DNA from: Arsukibacterium perlucidum DSM 18276
GTDB taxonomy: Bacteria > Pseudomonadota > Gammaproteobacteria > Enterobacterales > Alteromonadaceae
Direction: 5' to 3'
Assembly: GCF_000382165.1 (NCBI RefSeq)
Contig: NZ_KB907702.1
Location: forward strand, 124,001 to 188,000
Length of the DNA stretch: 64,000 nt
In this document: positions 55,189-63,704 of the stretch, in pieces
Layout: each line of letters opens with the position of its first letter
Position numbering within the stretch: position 1 is the first letter of the stretch
Notes under the pieces: generated by a model
The model's database searches: none
What the model was told of the DNA's origin: nothing
The model's input: only the letters and a program-made list of their open reading frames with translations
Position numbers and translations under genes: made by a program

Positions 55189-56122
55189 AGTACTGCAACT
55201 TGCCGGCAAACTGCTGGGCCGCAATAAACTCAGCATTCTGATTTATCATCAGGTTTTTGCTGAGCCAGACCCAATGCGACCAAGCGAACCCACTGCAGCA
55301 GTATTCGACTGGCAAATGCGCTTGCTGCGCGACTATTTTACGCCCTTATCGCTGGATCAGGCGTTGGTTCATCTTAACAACAATACGTTGCCGGCTAATG
55401 CGGTTTGCGTGACGTTTGACGATGGTTATCTGAATAATCTGACAGTGGCCCAGCCAATTCTGGCTAAATATGGTATTCCGGCAACGGTGTATATTGCTAC
55501 CGGTTTTAGCAGCGGCAGTAATATGTGGAATGACCGGCTGATGTATTTATTTGCTGAGCCTGAGCGCCAGCGACTACAGCTGGATAATGAGGTTGTGCAA
55601 TTGGCTGACTTTGCAGGCCGGCGTAGCAAAGCACAGCACTGGCTGAAGCAGCTTAAATATTTGCCTGTTGCCGAGCGGCTGGTAAAAATTGAGCAGTTTT
55701 ATCAGCAAAACAATGCGGCAGAGCAAGCGCCACTGATGATGAACCCTCAGCAAATTAAACAACTGGCTGAGTATGGTGTGACCATTGGCGCCCATACGGT
55801 TTATCACCCGATTTTAAAAGTGCTGTCGCCGGAGCAGCAACAGCAGGAAATTAGCCACTCTAAGCAACATCTTGAAAGCTGGCTGGGCAAGCCGGTGGTT
55901 CATTTTGCCTATCCTAACGGTGGTTTTGGCCGTGATTTTGATGAAACGGCAGTGGCGATTGTTCAACAAGCAGGCTTTAGCTCTGCAGTAGCTACCGACT
56001 GGGGCGTGTCAACCAGCCAGAGCTCGCCATTTAAACTAAGGCGGTTTACCCCCTGGGATACCACAGCGCTAAAGTTTCATGCCCGGCTGGCTAATAATAT
56101 GCGCCAGTCGCAGCCGCTTTAG
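55178..56122 (+). CDS. Polysaccharide deacetylase (NodB family), second copy
   Basis: 314-aa deacetylase with VTFDDGYLNN, the metal-binding GAHTVYHP, and FAYPNGGFG. It is of the membrane/periplasm-associated short type, different from the deacetylase encoded at 29837. GGAG lies six bases before the ATG. The 3' neighbours form the XrtA hydrolase block. Confidence 0.9.
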   Translation: MLHKVLQLAGKLLGRNKLSILIYHQVFAEPDPMRPSEPTAAVFDWQMRLLRDYFTPLSLDQALVHLNNNTLPANAVCVTFDDGYLNNLTVAQPILAKYGIPATVYIATGFSSGSNMWNDRLMYLFAEPERQRLQLDNEVVQLADFAGRRSKAQHWLKQLKYLPVAERLVKIEQFYQQNNAAEQAPLMMNPQQIKQLAEYGVTIGAHTVYHPILKVLSPEQQQQEISHSKQHLESWLGKPVVHFAYPNGGFGRDFDETAVAIVQQAGFSSAVATDWGVSTSQSSPFKLRRFTPWDTTALKFHARLANNMRQSQPL

Positions 56123-56141
56123 CTAATCAGGTAGATAATTG

Positions 56142-56843
56142 ATGCTGGCGAAATTAAAGAAAACATACAGGGAGCTTAGGGCGGCGGATACCCTGCTGTA
56201 TATGCTGGACAAAGCTCTGGTTAAACTAACCTTTAACAGCGTACTAATTCATAAATACTACATTACCCGCCAACCTGTTACGTCCAGCCTCAGCGTGCCC
56301 GCTACTAAGGCGCTGGACATTGAAATAAAACAATTAGCCAGTGATGACCCGGTACTTAAAGAGATGGACCGGCCCTCCACCACTTTACAGCAACGGTACG
56401 CGCTTGGTGGACACTGCTTTGCGGCGTTTAAAAAAGACCAGTTTGCCGGCAATTTGTGGCTGAATTTCGATCAGTATCAGGAAGATGAAGTTCGCTGTCG
56501 CTATATCCTGCAACCCACTGGCCACGCAGCCTGGGATTATGATGTTTTTGTGATGCCCAAATACCGTTTTTCATACGTTTTTGCCAAGTTGTGGGACCAT
56601 GCCAATCAGGTAATGCACAGCCGCGGCATCCGCTATGTGTACAGCAGAATTAATTATTACAATATTAGCTCACTGCAATCGCACAAACGGCTGGGAAGTA
56701 TAGTTTATGGCACGGTTTATTTTATTAATATTGGCAGCATGCAGCTGATGTTTAGTCGCCATTTCCGGCCTTTTTTTAAATTGAGTTGGCGCCAGGCTGA
56801 TTTTCCGGCGCTATATATTGGTAACACTAATCAGCATGAGTAA
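56142..56843 (+). CDS. GNAT-like acyltransferase of the XrtA locus
   Basis: 233-aa protein with a GNAT-like second half: WDYDVFVMPKYRFSYVFAKLWDHANQVMHSRGIRYVYSRINYYNISSLQSHKRLG is the acetyl-CoA-binding helix and following strand pattern. A TTG one codon upstream is disregarded in favour of the ATG at 56142. Proteins like this are common next to the exosortase-associated hydrolases. The substrate is unknown. It overlaps the hydrolase gene by eight bases. Confidence 0.72.
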   Translation: MLAKLKKTYRELRAADTLLYMLDKALVKLTFNSVLIHKYYITRQPVTSSLSVPATKALDIEIKQLASDDPVLKEMDRPSTTLQQRYALGGHCFAAFKKDQFAGNLWLNFDQYQEDEVRCRYILQPTGHAAWDYDVFVMPKYRFSYVFAKLWDHANQVMHSRGIRYVYSRINYYNISSLQSHKRLGSIVYGTVYFINIGSMQLMFSRHFRPFFKLSWRQADFPALYIGNTNQHE

Positions 56844-57660
56844 TTCAGCCTTCACTACCACTTTTCGGCAAATGACTAAAGGCCATAATTTTCTGTTAAG
56901 CAGCCAGGCCGAACCAGGCAATGCGTTAATTATTTTGCCGCCTTTTGCTGATGAAATGAATAAATCCCGTCATATTATCAGCCAGTTTATGCGCCAGGCG
57001 ACACAACAGGGTGTTAGCTGCTATTTAATGGACCATTTTGGTACCGGCGACAGCGAGGGTGACCTTGATCAGGCCGATATCAGCCTGTGGCGGGCTGATT
57101 TAAACCTGCTACTTGCCCAGCTGGCGGGTGCAGGGCATCAGCAGGTGAGCTTTCTGGCGATACGCTTTGGTGCCTTGCAGTTGTTTGACCTGTTGAATAA
57201 TGGCCCACTGCCGTTAGCGTTAAACAAGGTGTTACTGTGGCAACCTTATTTTGAGGTAAAAAAATTCTGGCAACAATTTGTCAGGGTTAAAATTGCCGAA
57301 CAAATGGCTCTGGGTGAAAAACTCAGTCAGCAACAGCTGGAACAGCAACTGACTGAGGGTAACATTATTGAAATTGCCGGCTACCCGATAGCGCCCGTTT
57401 TTTATCACAGTGTATTACAGGGCTTGTACGATTTACCTGCGGTATTAACCAACAACAAGACACCGCTGCACTGGCTGGAAATTTCGCAGCTGCCCGCCCC
57501 TGGCGTTGCAGTGCAAAAGCAACTTAACCAGTTACAACAACAGTGCCCGGTTAAGTTTCAGCTGGTAAATACAGCACCGTTCTGGAATACCTCAGAGTTA
57601 GTTCAGGCAGACGAGCTGCTGCAGCTAAGTCTGGCCCAAGCGGAGCGCAGCCATGTTTAA
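56836..57660 (+). CDS. Exosortase A-associated hydrolase 2 (TIGR03101 type)
   Basis: 274-aa alpha/beta-hydrolase-fold protein: NALIILPPFADEMNKSRHII, LMDHFGTGDSEGD. At the nucleophile elbow the sequence is AIRFGAL, so the usual Ser of G-x-S-x-G is replaced by Arg. It is thus probably not a classical hydrolase and may act with hydrolase 1. The upstream TTG (56818) is inside the GNAT gene and is disfavoured. Confidence 0.85.
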   Translation: MSNSAFTTTFRQMTKGHNFLLSSQAEPGNALIILPPFADEMNKSRHIISQFMRQATQQGVSCYLMDHFGTGDSEGDLDQADISLWRADLNLLLAQLAGAGHQQVSFLAIRFGALQLFDLLNNGPLPLALNKVLLWQPYFEVKKFWQQFVRVKIAEQMALGEKLSQQQLEQQLTEGNIIEIAGYPIAPVFYHSVLQGLYDLPAVLTNNKTPLHWLEISQLPAPGVAVQKQLNQLQQQCPVKFQLVNTAPFWNTSELVQADELLQLSLAQAERSHV

Positions 57661-58546
57661 TGAACTGCCGCTACAATTCAGTTGCCAGGACGAACTATTG
57701 CAAGGCATATACAGCCCCGGACAAAGCGACGTTGCAGTACTGATAATGGTTGGCGGCCCGCAATACCGGGTAGGTAGTCATCGCCAGTTTGTTAAGTTAA
57801 GCCGGGCGCTGGCCCGCGACGGCTTCAGTAGTTTGCGGTTTGACTTTGCCGGCATGGGCGACAGCGAGGGCCAGCTGCAACCATTTTATGCCAATAATCA
57901 GGCAATCAAACTGGCGATAGATGCCTTATTTAACCTTAATTCAAACATCAAAAAAGTAGTGCTTTGGGGGCTGTGCGATGCCGCCAGTGCCGCATTAATT
58001 TACTGTGATCAGCAAGCTGACAGCAGAGTGGCAGGGTTAGTGCTGGTAAACCCCTGGGTACGGCAACAACAGAGCCATGCCAAGGTGATGCTAAAACATT
58101 ATTACTGGCAGCGCTTAAGCTCGAAATCGTTCTGGCAAAAATTATTAGGCGGTGGCCTGAACCCACTACAAAGTCTGCGGGAGCTGATTGCTACCTGGCA
58201 GCAAAGCAAAAACAATAGACAGCCTGCAGCGCCAGCTAACACTGACAAGGCAGCGCCAAAAATTATTAAGCCTGCAACCACAGCAGATAATTATGTGCAG
58301 CATATGCTGGCAGGGTGGCAGAACTTTAGTGGTAAAAGCCTGCTTATTACCAGTGGCAATGACCTGACTGCTCAGGAATTTTTAACGCTTTGTCAAAACG
58401 ATAAAGCCTGGGCCGCCTGCCTGCGAAATGCGACCCATCAGCATATCGAGGATGCTAACCATACTTTTTCTACTGCTGATTGGCGCAGCCAGGTAGAGCA
58501 ACAGTGCAGCATTTTTTTGACTGACGAAATAGCAGCAATTTATTAA
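57653..58546 (+). CDS. Exosortase A-associated hydrolase 1 (TIGR03100 type)
   Basis: 297-aa alpha/beta-hydrolase-fold protein: VLIMVGGPQYRVGSHRQFVKLSRAL and FDFAGMGDSEG. The nucleophile elbow is WGLCDAASAAL with Cys instead of Ser. The catalytic His is likely in HTFSTADWR near the end. It overlaps hydrolase 2 by eight bases. Together the pair is a standard marker of XrtA loci. The substrate is unknown, perhaps an acyl group on the glycan. Confidence 0.9.
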   Translation: MFNELPLQFSCQDELLQGIYSPGQSDVAVLIMVGGPQYRVGSHRQFVKLSRALARDGFSSLRFDFAGMGDSEGQLQPFYANNQAIKLAIDALFNLNSNIKKVVLWGLCDAASAALIYCDQQADSRVAGLVLVNPWVRQQQSHAKVMLKHYYWQRLSSKSFWQKLLGGGLNPLQSLRELIATWQQSKNNRQPAAPANTDKAAPKIIKPATTADNYVQHMLAGWQNFSGKSLLITSGNDLTAQEFLTLCQNDKAWAACLRNATHQHIEDANHTFSTADWRSQVEQQCSIFLTDEIAAIY

Positions 58547-58559
58547 CCATCACTTAAAA

Positions 58560-59576
58560 ATGGATTTTATGGATAATTCACTTCAAAACAGGATCTGGCT
58601 GACCCGATATTTGATGGTTATTGGCATAGTGGTTTTACATACACCGCCATATCAACCGCTTTCCGAGCTGGGACTTAATACTTTTGATTTTATTAAAGCA
58701 TTTTTCTCCCATGCACTTTTTCGCATGACAGTACCTATGCTTACGGTAATTTCGGCCTATCTGTTATTTAGCAGTTCTCTTGTATTGCATCCTACAAGAT
58801 TGATCAGCAAAAAAGTTACATCCATTTTAATACCTTTAATTTTATGGAATATACCGCTGGTCATTGCCATTTATTTACTGCAACGATACGAGCTCGTTTC
58901 CCATATTTTTTCTGTCCAGCTATATCCGGCAAGTGCAATAAATTGGTTAAACGCCAGCACAGGTATGTTTGGCACTCCAGCCAACTACCCGCTTAACTTT
59001 CTGCGGGATTTGTTTGTGCTGTCAATCTTAGCACCGCTGTTCCTGATATTTCTTAGAGTTATTCCATATTGGGGATTAATCATAGTACTGGTTGTGTATT
59101 ACTTTAATCTTGAAGGTGATTTAATACTTAGAAACTCAATGCTGGTATGTTTCTATATTGGTGCTTTAGCCGCCTGGAAAAAGTGGGATATATGCGCAAT
59201 GGATAAATTTGCATGGCCATTGTTGATTTTGTTGGTTGCAACGTGCTGTGCTGTTGTAATTTGGGATGTCGAAAACAGAGAATGGTTGCGGATGATCACT
59301 CCGTTTATTATCTGGCCATGTATGGCTTTAATAAGTAATTCCTTTATTGGTCGCATGATACTGCCATATACCCAAAATAGTTTTTTGACGTTTCTGGCTC
59401 ATGCACCACTGCTTATTTTGCTCTGGTTCATCTACAAACCATTCAGCAACACTATACCCTACCCTGTTTTTTGGCTGTCTGCGCCACTAGTGATAGTGGT
59501 AATTTGTGCATTCATCCAGCCCCTAATGTACAAGCTGATGCCTAATCTAACAAAAATACTGCTGGGGGGGCGTTAA
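58560..59576 (+). CDS. Membrane acyltransferase, acyltransferase-3 family
   Basis: 338-aa protein with about ten membrane helices; the early RYLMVIGIVVLHTPPYQ carries the His of the family. Such enzymes O-acetylate or otherwise acylate surface glycans. Two ATGs are possible (58560 and 58569), neither with a good ribosome site. It is AT-richer than its neighbours. The 3' end contains a run of seven G (59564-59570) four codons before the stop. Confidence 0.85.
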   Translation: MDFMDNSLQNRIWLTRYLMVIGIVVLHTPPYQPLSELGLNTFDFIKAFFSHALFRMTVPMLTVISAYLLFSSSLVLHPTRLISKKVTSILIPLILWNIPLVIAIYLLQRYELVSHIFSVQLYPASAINWLNASTGMFGTPANYPLNFLRDLFVLSILAPLFLIFLRVIPYWGLIIVLVVYYFNLEGDLILRNSMLVCFYIGALAAWKKWDICAMDKFAWPLLILLVATCCAVVIWDVENREWLRMITPFIIWPCMALISNSFIGRMILPYTQNSFLTFLAHAPLLILLWFIYKPFSNTIPYPVFWLSAPLVIVVICAFIQPLMYKLMPNLTKILLGGR

Positions 59577-59789
59577 TGCCCTCTCCAGATTGTGTCATTT
59601 TTATTACCAATAGTCAGTTGCCCGCATCAACCGTTAAACCGTTACGGCCAGAGCCGCGTTTTAAATTTTTAGTATTCGCAAGGTAACTACGGTTCGCACA
59701 TCTGCATGGAGCAAGACTGCTATCTATTTATAAAGTCAGCGTTATAAACTACACTGCTGCACTACGCAGTGGCGCACAAATAAACCGGG

Positions 59790-62231
59790 ATGTTTATGCA
59801 TAATACAGCACCGCATCTTGCGGCACAGACCGGGGCAATAACAGCGCAGGCGACGCTGCAGAATTGGCTGCTACTGAGCCTGATAGTGTACCTGGCGTTT
59901 GTGATCTATGGCAGCCTGGTGCCTCTGCATTATGTTGGGATCAGCCTCGATGAGGCGATACAGCGTTACAGCCAAATCCGCTATCTTGATTTAGGCATTC
60001 AGTCGCGCGCCGATTGGGTGGCCAATATACTGTTATTTATTCCGCTGGCATTTCTGTTGGCGGCAGTCAGCTTTAAAGTGGCTTCGCCACTGCGCAATCT
60101 GGTGCTGGCACTGGTTATCCAGCTACTATGCACAAGCCTGGCCTTCAGTATCGAATTTATTCAGTTATTTTTTCCGCAGCGTACCGTATCAATTAACGAC
60201 ATTATTGCTGAGTCGTTGGGTGCCTTTAGCGGTATCAGCTTGTATTTGCTATTCGGCGAGCGCTTTAAGCAATTTATGCTGGCTGCAGCTTTGATGCGGG
60301 GCAAGGCATCGGTATTTTTTTACCTGCTGCTGGGGTATACGTCGCTGTTTTTTCTGTATCAGATCCTGCCACTTGATCTGACATTAAGCCCGATAGAGCT
60401 TTATAAAAAGTGGCAGGATGGCCGCATCGTATTGTTACCCTTTTCGGCCTATAAAGGCAGCATGGCCGAAATAACCTATGCCGTTGTCAGCGATATTGTG
60501 CTGTGGTTGCCCATTGCCTTGCTGTGGCAGTTGCACAAGCCACAACAAAGTAAGTTGGTGTTTTACAGCCGTATAGCGCTGCTGGCAATAGTGCTGGAGT
60601 TCTGCCAGCTGTTTGTTTACAGCCGGGTAACCGATATTAGTGATGTGCTGTGTGCACTGCTGGCAGCGCTGTTAAGCCGTTATATGCTGAGCTTCTGGCG
60701 GCAGTATAAAGGCCAGGCTGTTCAGGGCTGTGTATCAGCGCCGGACAACACGCCATTCAGCCGCTCCTTGCTATGGCTTGGCGCAGTGCTGTTTTACAGT
60801 TTTTTTATCCTGCTGCTGTTTTGGTACCCGTTTGATTTTAACTTTGACTGGGCCTTTATTAACCAACGCTGGCAGCTAGTAAAGGGCAAAGTGCTGCTGG
60901 AATCGTTGTACTTTGGTACCGAATACCGCGCCATTACCGCCCTGGCACAAAAAATACTGCTATTTTTGCCGTTAGGCGTGCTGTTTGCCCTTGCCTGGCA
61001 GGCCCAGCGCGAAAGCTGGCAACGTAAGGCATCTGCCATTATTGGCTTGCTATATATTACCGGCCTGGCCGCCTTTAGCGAGGCAATGCAACTGGCGTTA
61101 CCTGGTAAAACGGTGGACAGTACTGATGTATTACTACAAATAATGGGGGCTGGCATTGGCTTTACCGGTTATCTGTTTCTGCAACGACGTGCGACCCGGC
61201 CGGCAGCCGAAAACAGCACTGCAACGGCAGCGGCAATTGCAACAGTGCAAACTAACCGCAGCATTGCAGAACATAAGGGCCCGCCGTGGCTAACGCGTGC
61301 ACAACGCAAACCACTACTGCTAATTGCAATACATCTGGCGGTTACAGTGCTGGCGCTGTTGTTGATTGGCGAGTTACCGCTGCTACCTTATAATGTGCGC
61401 GAGCTGCTAACCGATAGCAGCATGGCAGCTGTCGGTTTAAGCCTGATGTTTTATCTGATGAGCCTGCCATTATTGCTGCGTGTTAAGCAGTTTGCGGTAT
61501 TCGCGCTATGGTTGCCGTTACTGGTGTTGCTACAAAGCACGCTGATTTTCTGGCTGCTGTATTTAACAGTACCCACCGAGTCGCTGTACGATATTCTCGG
61601 CGCGCCGGTAACAAGCCTGCCGCAAAGCCTGGAGCTGATGCTTCGATTTATTGGTCTGTTCAGCCTGATCCAATTAAACTACCTGTTTGCCGGGCGCCTG
61701 GTGCAGGAGCAAAATAAACTCCCGGCACTGATTATCTGGGCCATATTTAGCCTGCTGTTTGCCGTTATCTGGTATCTGGCCGTGATTAAGCTTGCTGCTA
61801 CCGACAATATTACCGAGCTGCTGGCAAACGGCGGCAGCTATGGCAGTGCATTGGGCCTGAGCCTTTATCTGGCGTTGCTGTTTGGCGCTGCCGCCTACCT
61901 GGGCCGTTATTTTGCGATGCCGCAGCGCCGGCGTTTTTGGTGGCTGTGCATAGTTATTTTGCTGGCTTTTGGATTGTCATGGCTGTTACTCAACACCATT
62001 ACCGAAAGTCTGATAGTTAAATACCAGCAGGTATTTTCTGCGATGCAGTTTTTACTCAGCAGTAACCGGGCCAATTATGCCGCGCCAGATGAATTAATGC
62101 TGCGCTATGCTATTGGCCACAGCGCCATTTTAATATTACTGGCATGGTTTTACGCCTTGGCTCAGCGGTTGAATCCGCAACCAGGCCAGGCACTATCCTG
62201 CGCCCCCGGGCTGAACAGAATGCGCAGTTAA
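59790..62231 (+). CDS. Polytopic membrane protein with three VanZ-like units
   Basis: 813-aa protein with roughly 20 hydrophobic segments. The VanZ pattern (N/D-x-LLF-x-PL, then E-x-x-Q near a basic residue and a D-D/DV box) occurs three times. Unit 1 is VANILLFIPLAF near residue 76 with EFIQLFFPQRTVSINDI; unit 2 is DIVLWLPIALL near 233 with EFCQLFVYSRVTDISDV; unit 3 is KILLFLPLGVLF near 387 with EAMQLALPGKTVDSTDV. Residues 505-813 are further helices of unknown type. A second ATG at 59796 has GGGA spaced well and may be the true start. Function unknown. Confidence 0.8.
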   Translation: MFMHNTAPHLAAQTGAITAQATLQNWLLLSLIVYLAFVIYGSLVPLHYVGISLDEAIQRYSQIRYLDLGIQSRADWVANILLFIPLAFLLAAVSFKVASPLRNLVLALVIQLLCTSLAFSIEFIQLFFPQRTVSINDIIAESLGAFSGISLYLLFGERFKQFMLAAALMRGKASVFFYLLLGYTSLFFLYQILPLDLTLSPIELYKKWQDGRIVLLPFSAYKGSMAEITYAVVSDIVLWLPIALLWQLHKPQQSKLVFYSRIALLAIVLEFCQLFVYSRVTDISDVLCALLAALLSRYMLSFWRQYKGQAVQGCVSAPDNTPFSRSLLWLGAVLFYSFFILLLFWYPFDFNFDWAFINQRWQLVKGKVLLESLYFGTEYRAITALAQKILLFLPLGVLFALAWQAQRESWQRKASAIIGLLYITGLAAFSEAMQLALPGKTVDSTDVLLQIMGAGIGFTGYLFLQRRATRPAAENSTATAAAIATVQTNRSIAEHKGPPWLTRAQRKPLLLIAIHLAVTVLALLLIGELPLLPYNVRELLTDSSMAAVGLSLMFYLMSLPLLLRVKQFAVFALWLPLLVLLQSTLIFWLLYLTVPTESLYDILGAPVTSLPQSLELMLRFIGLFSLIQLNYLFAGRLVQEQNKLPALIIWAIFSLLFAVIWYLAVIKLAATDNITELLANGGSYGSALGLSLYLALLFGAAAYLGRYFAMPQRRRFWWLCIVILLAFGLSWLLLNTITESLIVKYQQVFSAMQFLLSSNRANYAAPDELMLRYAIGHSAILILLAWFYALAQRLNPQPGQALSCAPGLNRMRS

Positions 62232-62265
62232 AAAGATAATTAAACGGGAAGTTAAACACGAAGTT

Positions 62266-63531
62266 ATGTTAAGAAAATGGTTGAAAATCTGGCTGTTGCT
62301 AATGCTAAGTGGCAGCCTGTTACTGCTGTTGCTGTTTTGGCTAATCAGCAGCAACGATGTGGTGCCGAAAAGCCGTATCAACAGCGCGGACGTTACCACC
62401 TCTCAACGTATTCTGAGCCAAACACTGGCGCAGCTGCGCAGCAATAATGGCCGGATTGAACTGATATTTGAACAACCGCAGTTAGATGCGCTGCTGAATG
62501 TCGCCAGCTATGCGCTGCCTGCAGCGCACTTTAATGGCGTAATCAGCCCTTACGGTGTGGCTATTAACGCGCAGGCGCCGCTGTTGTCGACCGGACGCTC
62601 GGTAACGGTTGCCTGTTTGCTACTAAATGAAAGCCAGCAATTTGCTATTATTAACTGCCGGTTGGGCAAATTACCTCTGCCCGGCGCACTGGCAAACTGG
62701 ATACTAAAGCAGGCAGTTAAAAGAACCGTGACAGCGCCAGCAGATCAGCAGTTGCTTCGCTTATTTGCCAGCGGCCAGCTAACAGCTAACCGGCTGGTGT
62801 TTATTGATGAAAACGCCAGCCCGATAGAGTTGAACCTGCGAAACCTATCCTATACCCCGGCCGCACTGCGGCAGGAACCGCTGGTGCTGGCACCGGATAT
62901 CATGTTTTATCTCGAAAAGTTAAAGCAGTTACAACAGCAATACCCCGCTGAACGCCGGTTGGCATTTTTTGCATTGAACTTGCTCAATATCGCGCAACAA
63001 CGCCAGCCCAACAATATAGCAAACAGCCAGTATCATGATGCCACCTGGGCCCTGATTGTCGCCTTTGGCAGCCGGCGGTTTATTCATTATGCCAATTCCG
63101 AAGTGCCTGCTAACCAGGTACCCTCGTTCAGACCAGTGCTGCTAAGTGGTCGCCATGATTTAACGCTGCATTTTTTATATTCGGCAGCGATAAAACTTAT
63201 AAGCTCGGCCCAGTTGTCACAACAGATAGGTAACTTAAAAGAAATTATGGATGCAGCTGAGGGCGGCTCTGGCTTTAGTTTTGTTGATTTAGCGGCAGAT
63301 TACGCCGGTATTTATTTTGCGGAAAATATTAGCGACATTAACCTGGAAACAATGAAAACATTAAGCGTGGCAGAATTTGAAGCAGCTTTTATGCCCGACA
63401 TTGCCGGTTTGCCGGAAGGTTTGTCGGAACAGCAGATGCAGCAACAGTTTAGCGGCTACCAGGGGCAACAATTTAAACAAACCGAGCAAATTATCCTTAA
63501 CCGGCTGCAACAGCTTGCCCTATACAGATAG
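62266..63531 (+). CDS. Unknown membrane-anchored protein
   Basis: 421-aa protein with one N-terminal helix (WLLLMLSGSLLLLLLFWLIS) and a large extracytoplasmic part of mixed alpha/beta character, Gln-rich near the C-terminus. No family was recognised. It lies 35 bases after the VanZ-like gene in the same direction, so it is probably its operon partner. The lack of Cys-rich or catalytic motifs suggests a structural or assembly role (weak inference). Confidence 0.75.
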   Translation: MLRKWLKIWLLLMLSGSLLLLLLFWLISSNDVVPKSRINSADVTTSQRILSQTLAQLRSNNGRIELIFEQPQLDALLNVASYALPAAHFNGVISPYGVAINAQAPLLSTGRSVTVACLLLNESQQFAIINCRLGKLPLPGALANWILKQAVKRTVTAPADQQLLRLFASGQLTANRLVFIDENASPIELNLRNLSYTPAALRQEPLVLAPDIMFYLEKLKQLQQQYPAERRLAFFALNLLNIAQQRQPNNIANSQYHDATWALIVAFGSRRFIHYANSEVPANQVPSFRPVLLSGRHDLTLHFLYSAAIKLISSAQLSQQIGNLKEIMDAAEGGSGFSFVDLAADYAGIYFAENISDINLETMKTLSVAEFEAAFMPDIAGLPEGLSEQQMQQQFSGYQGQQFKQTEQIILNRLQQLALYR

Positions 63532-63670
63532 CAGCCTGCCAGGGGTTAAATTGAGGTTGAGGTTTGGCTGAGAATAAACGGCGCAATTACCGGCTTACTT
63601 TGCATATGGTTGGCGATTACAGTATATTTTAACGGCAATGCACAGCGCGCCAATTCGCAGGTTCTCCGAA

Positions 63671-63704
63671 GGAAAAGGAAAAAGGAAAAGGAAAAGGAAA
63701 AGGA
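63671..63704 (+). repeat. GGAAAA tandem repeat acting as ribosome site
   Basis: About five units of GGAAAA (one with an extra A) run directly into GGAATG, the start of the next gene. Each unit is itself Shine-Dalgarno-like. Confidence 0.85.

Noticed and set aside
59576-59686. 36-codon ORF overlapping the acyltransferase stop
   Set aside because: No signal, membrane segment or recognisable motif; the G-rich upstream sequence is part of the coding region. Mentioned as a finding but not called as a gene.
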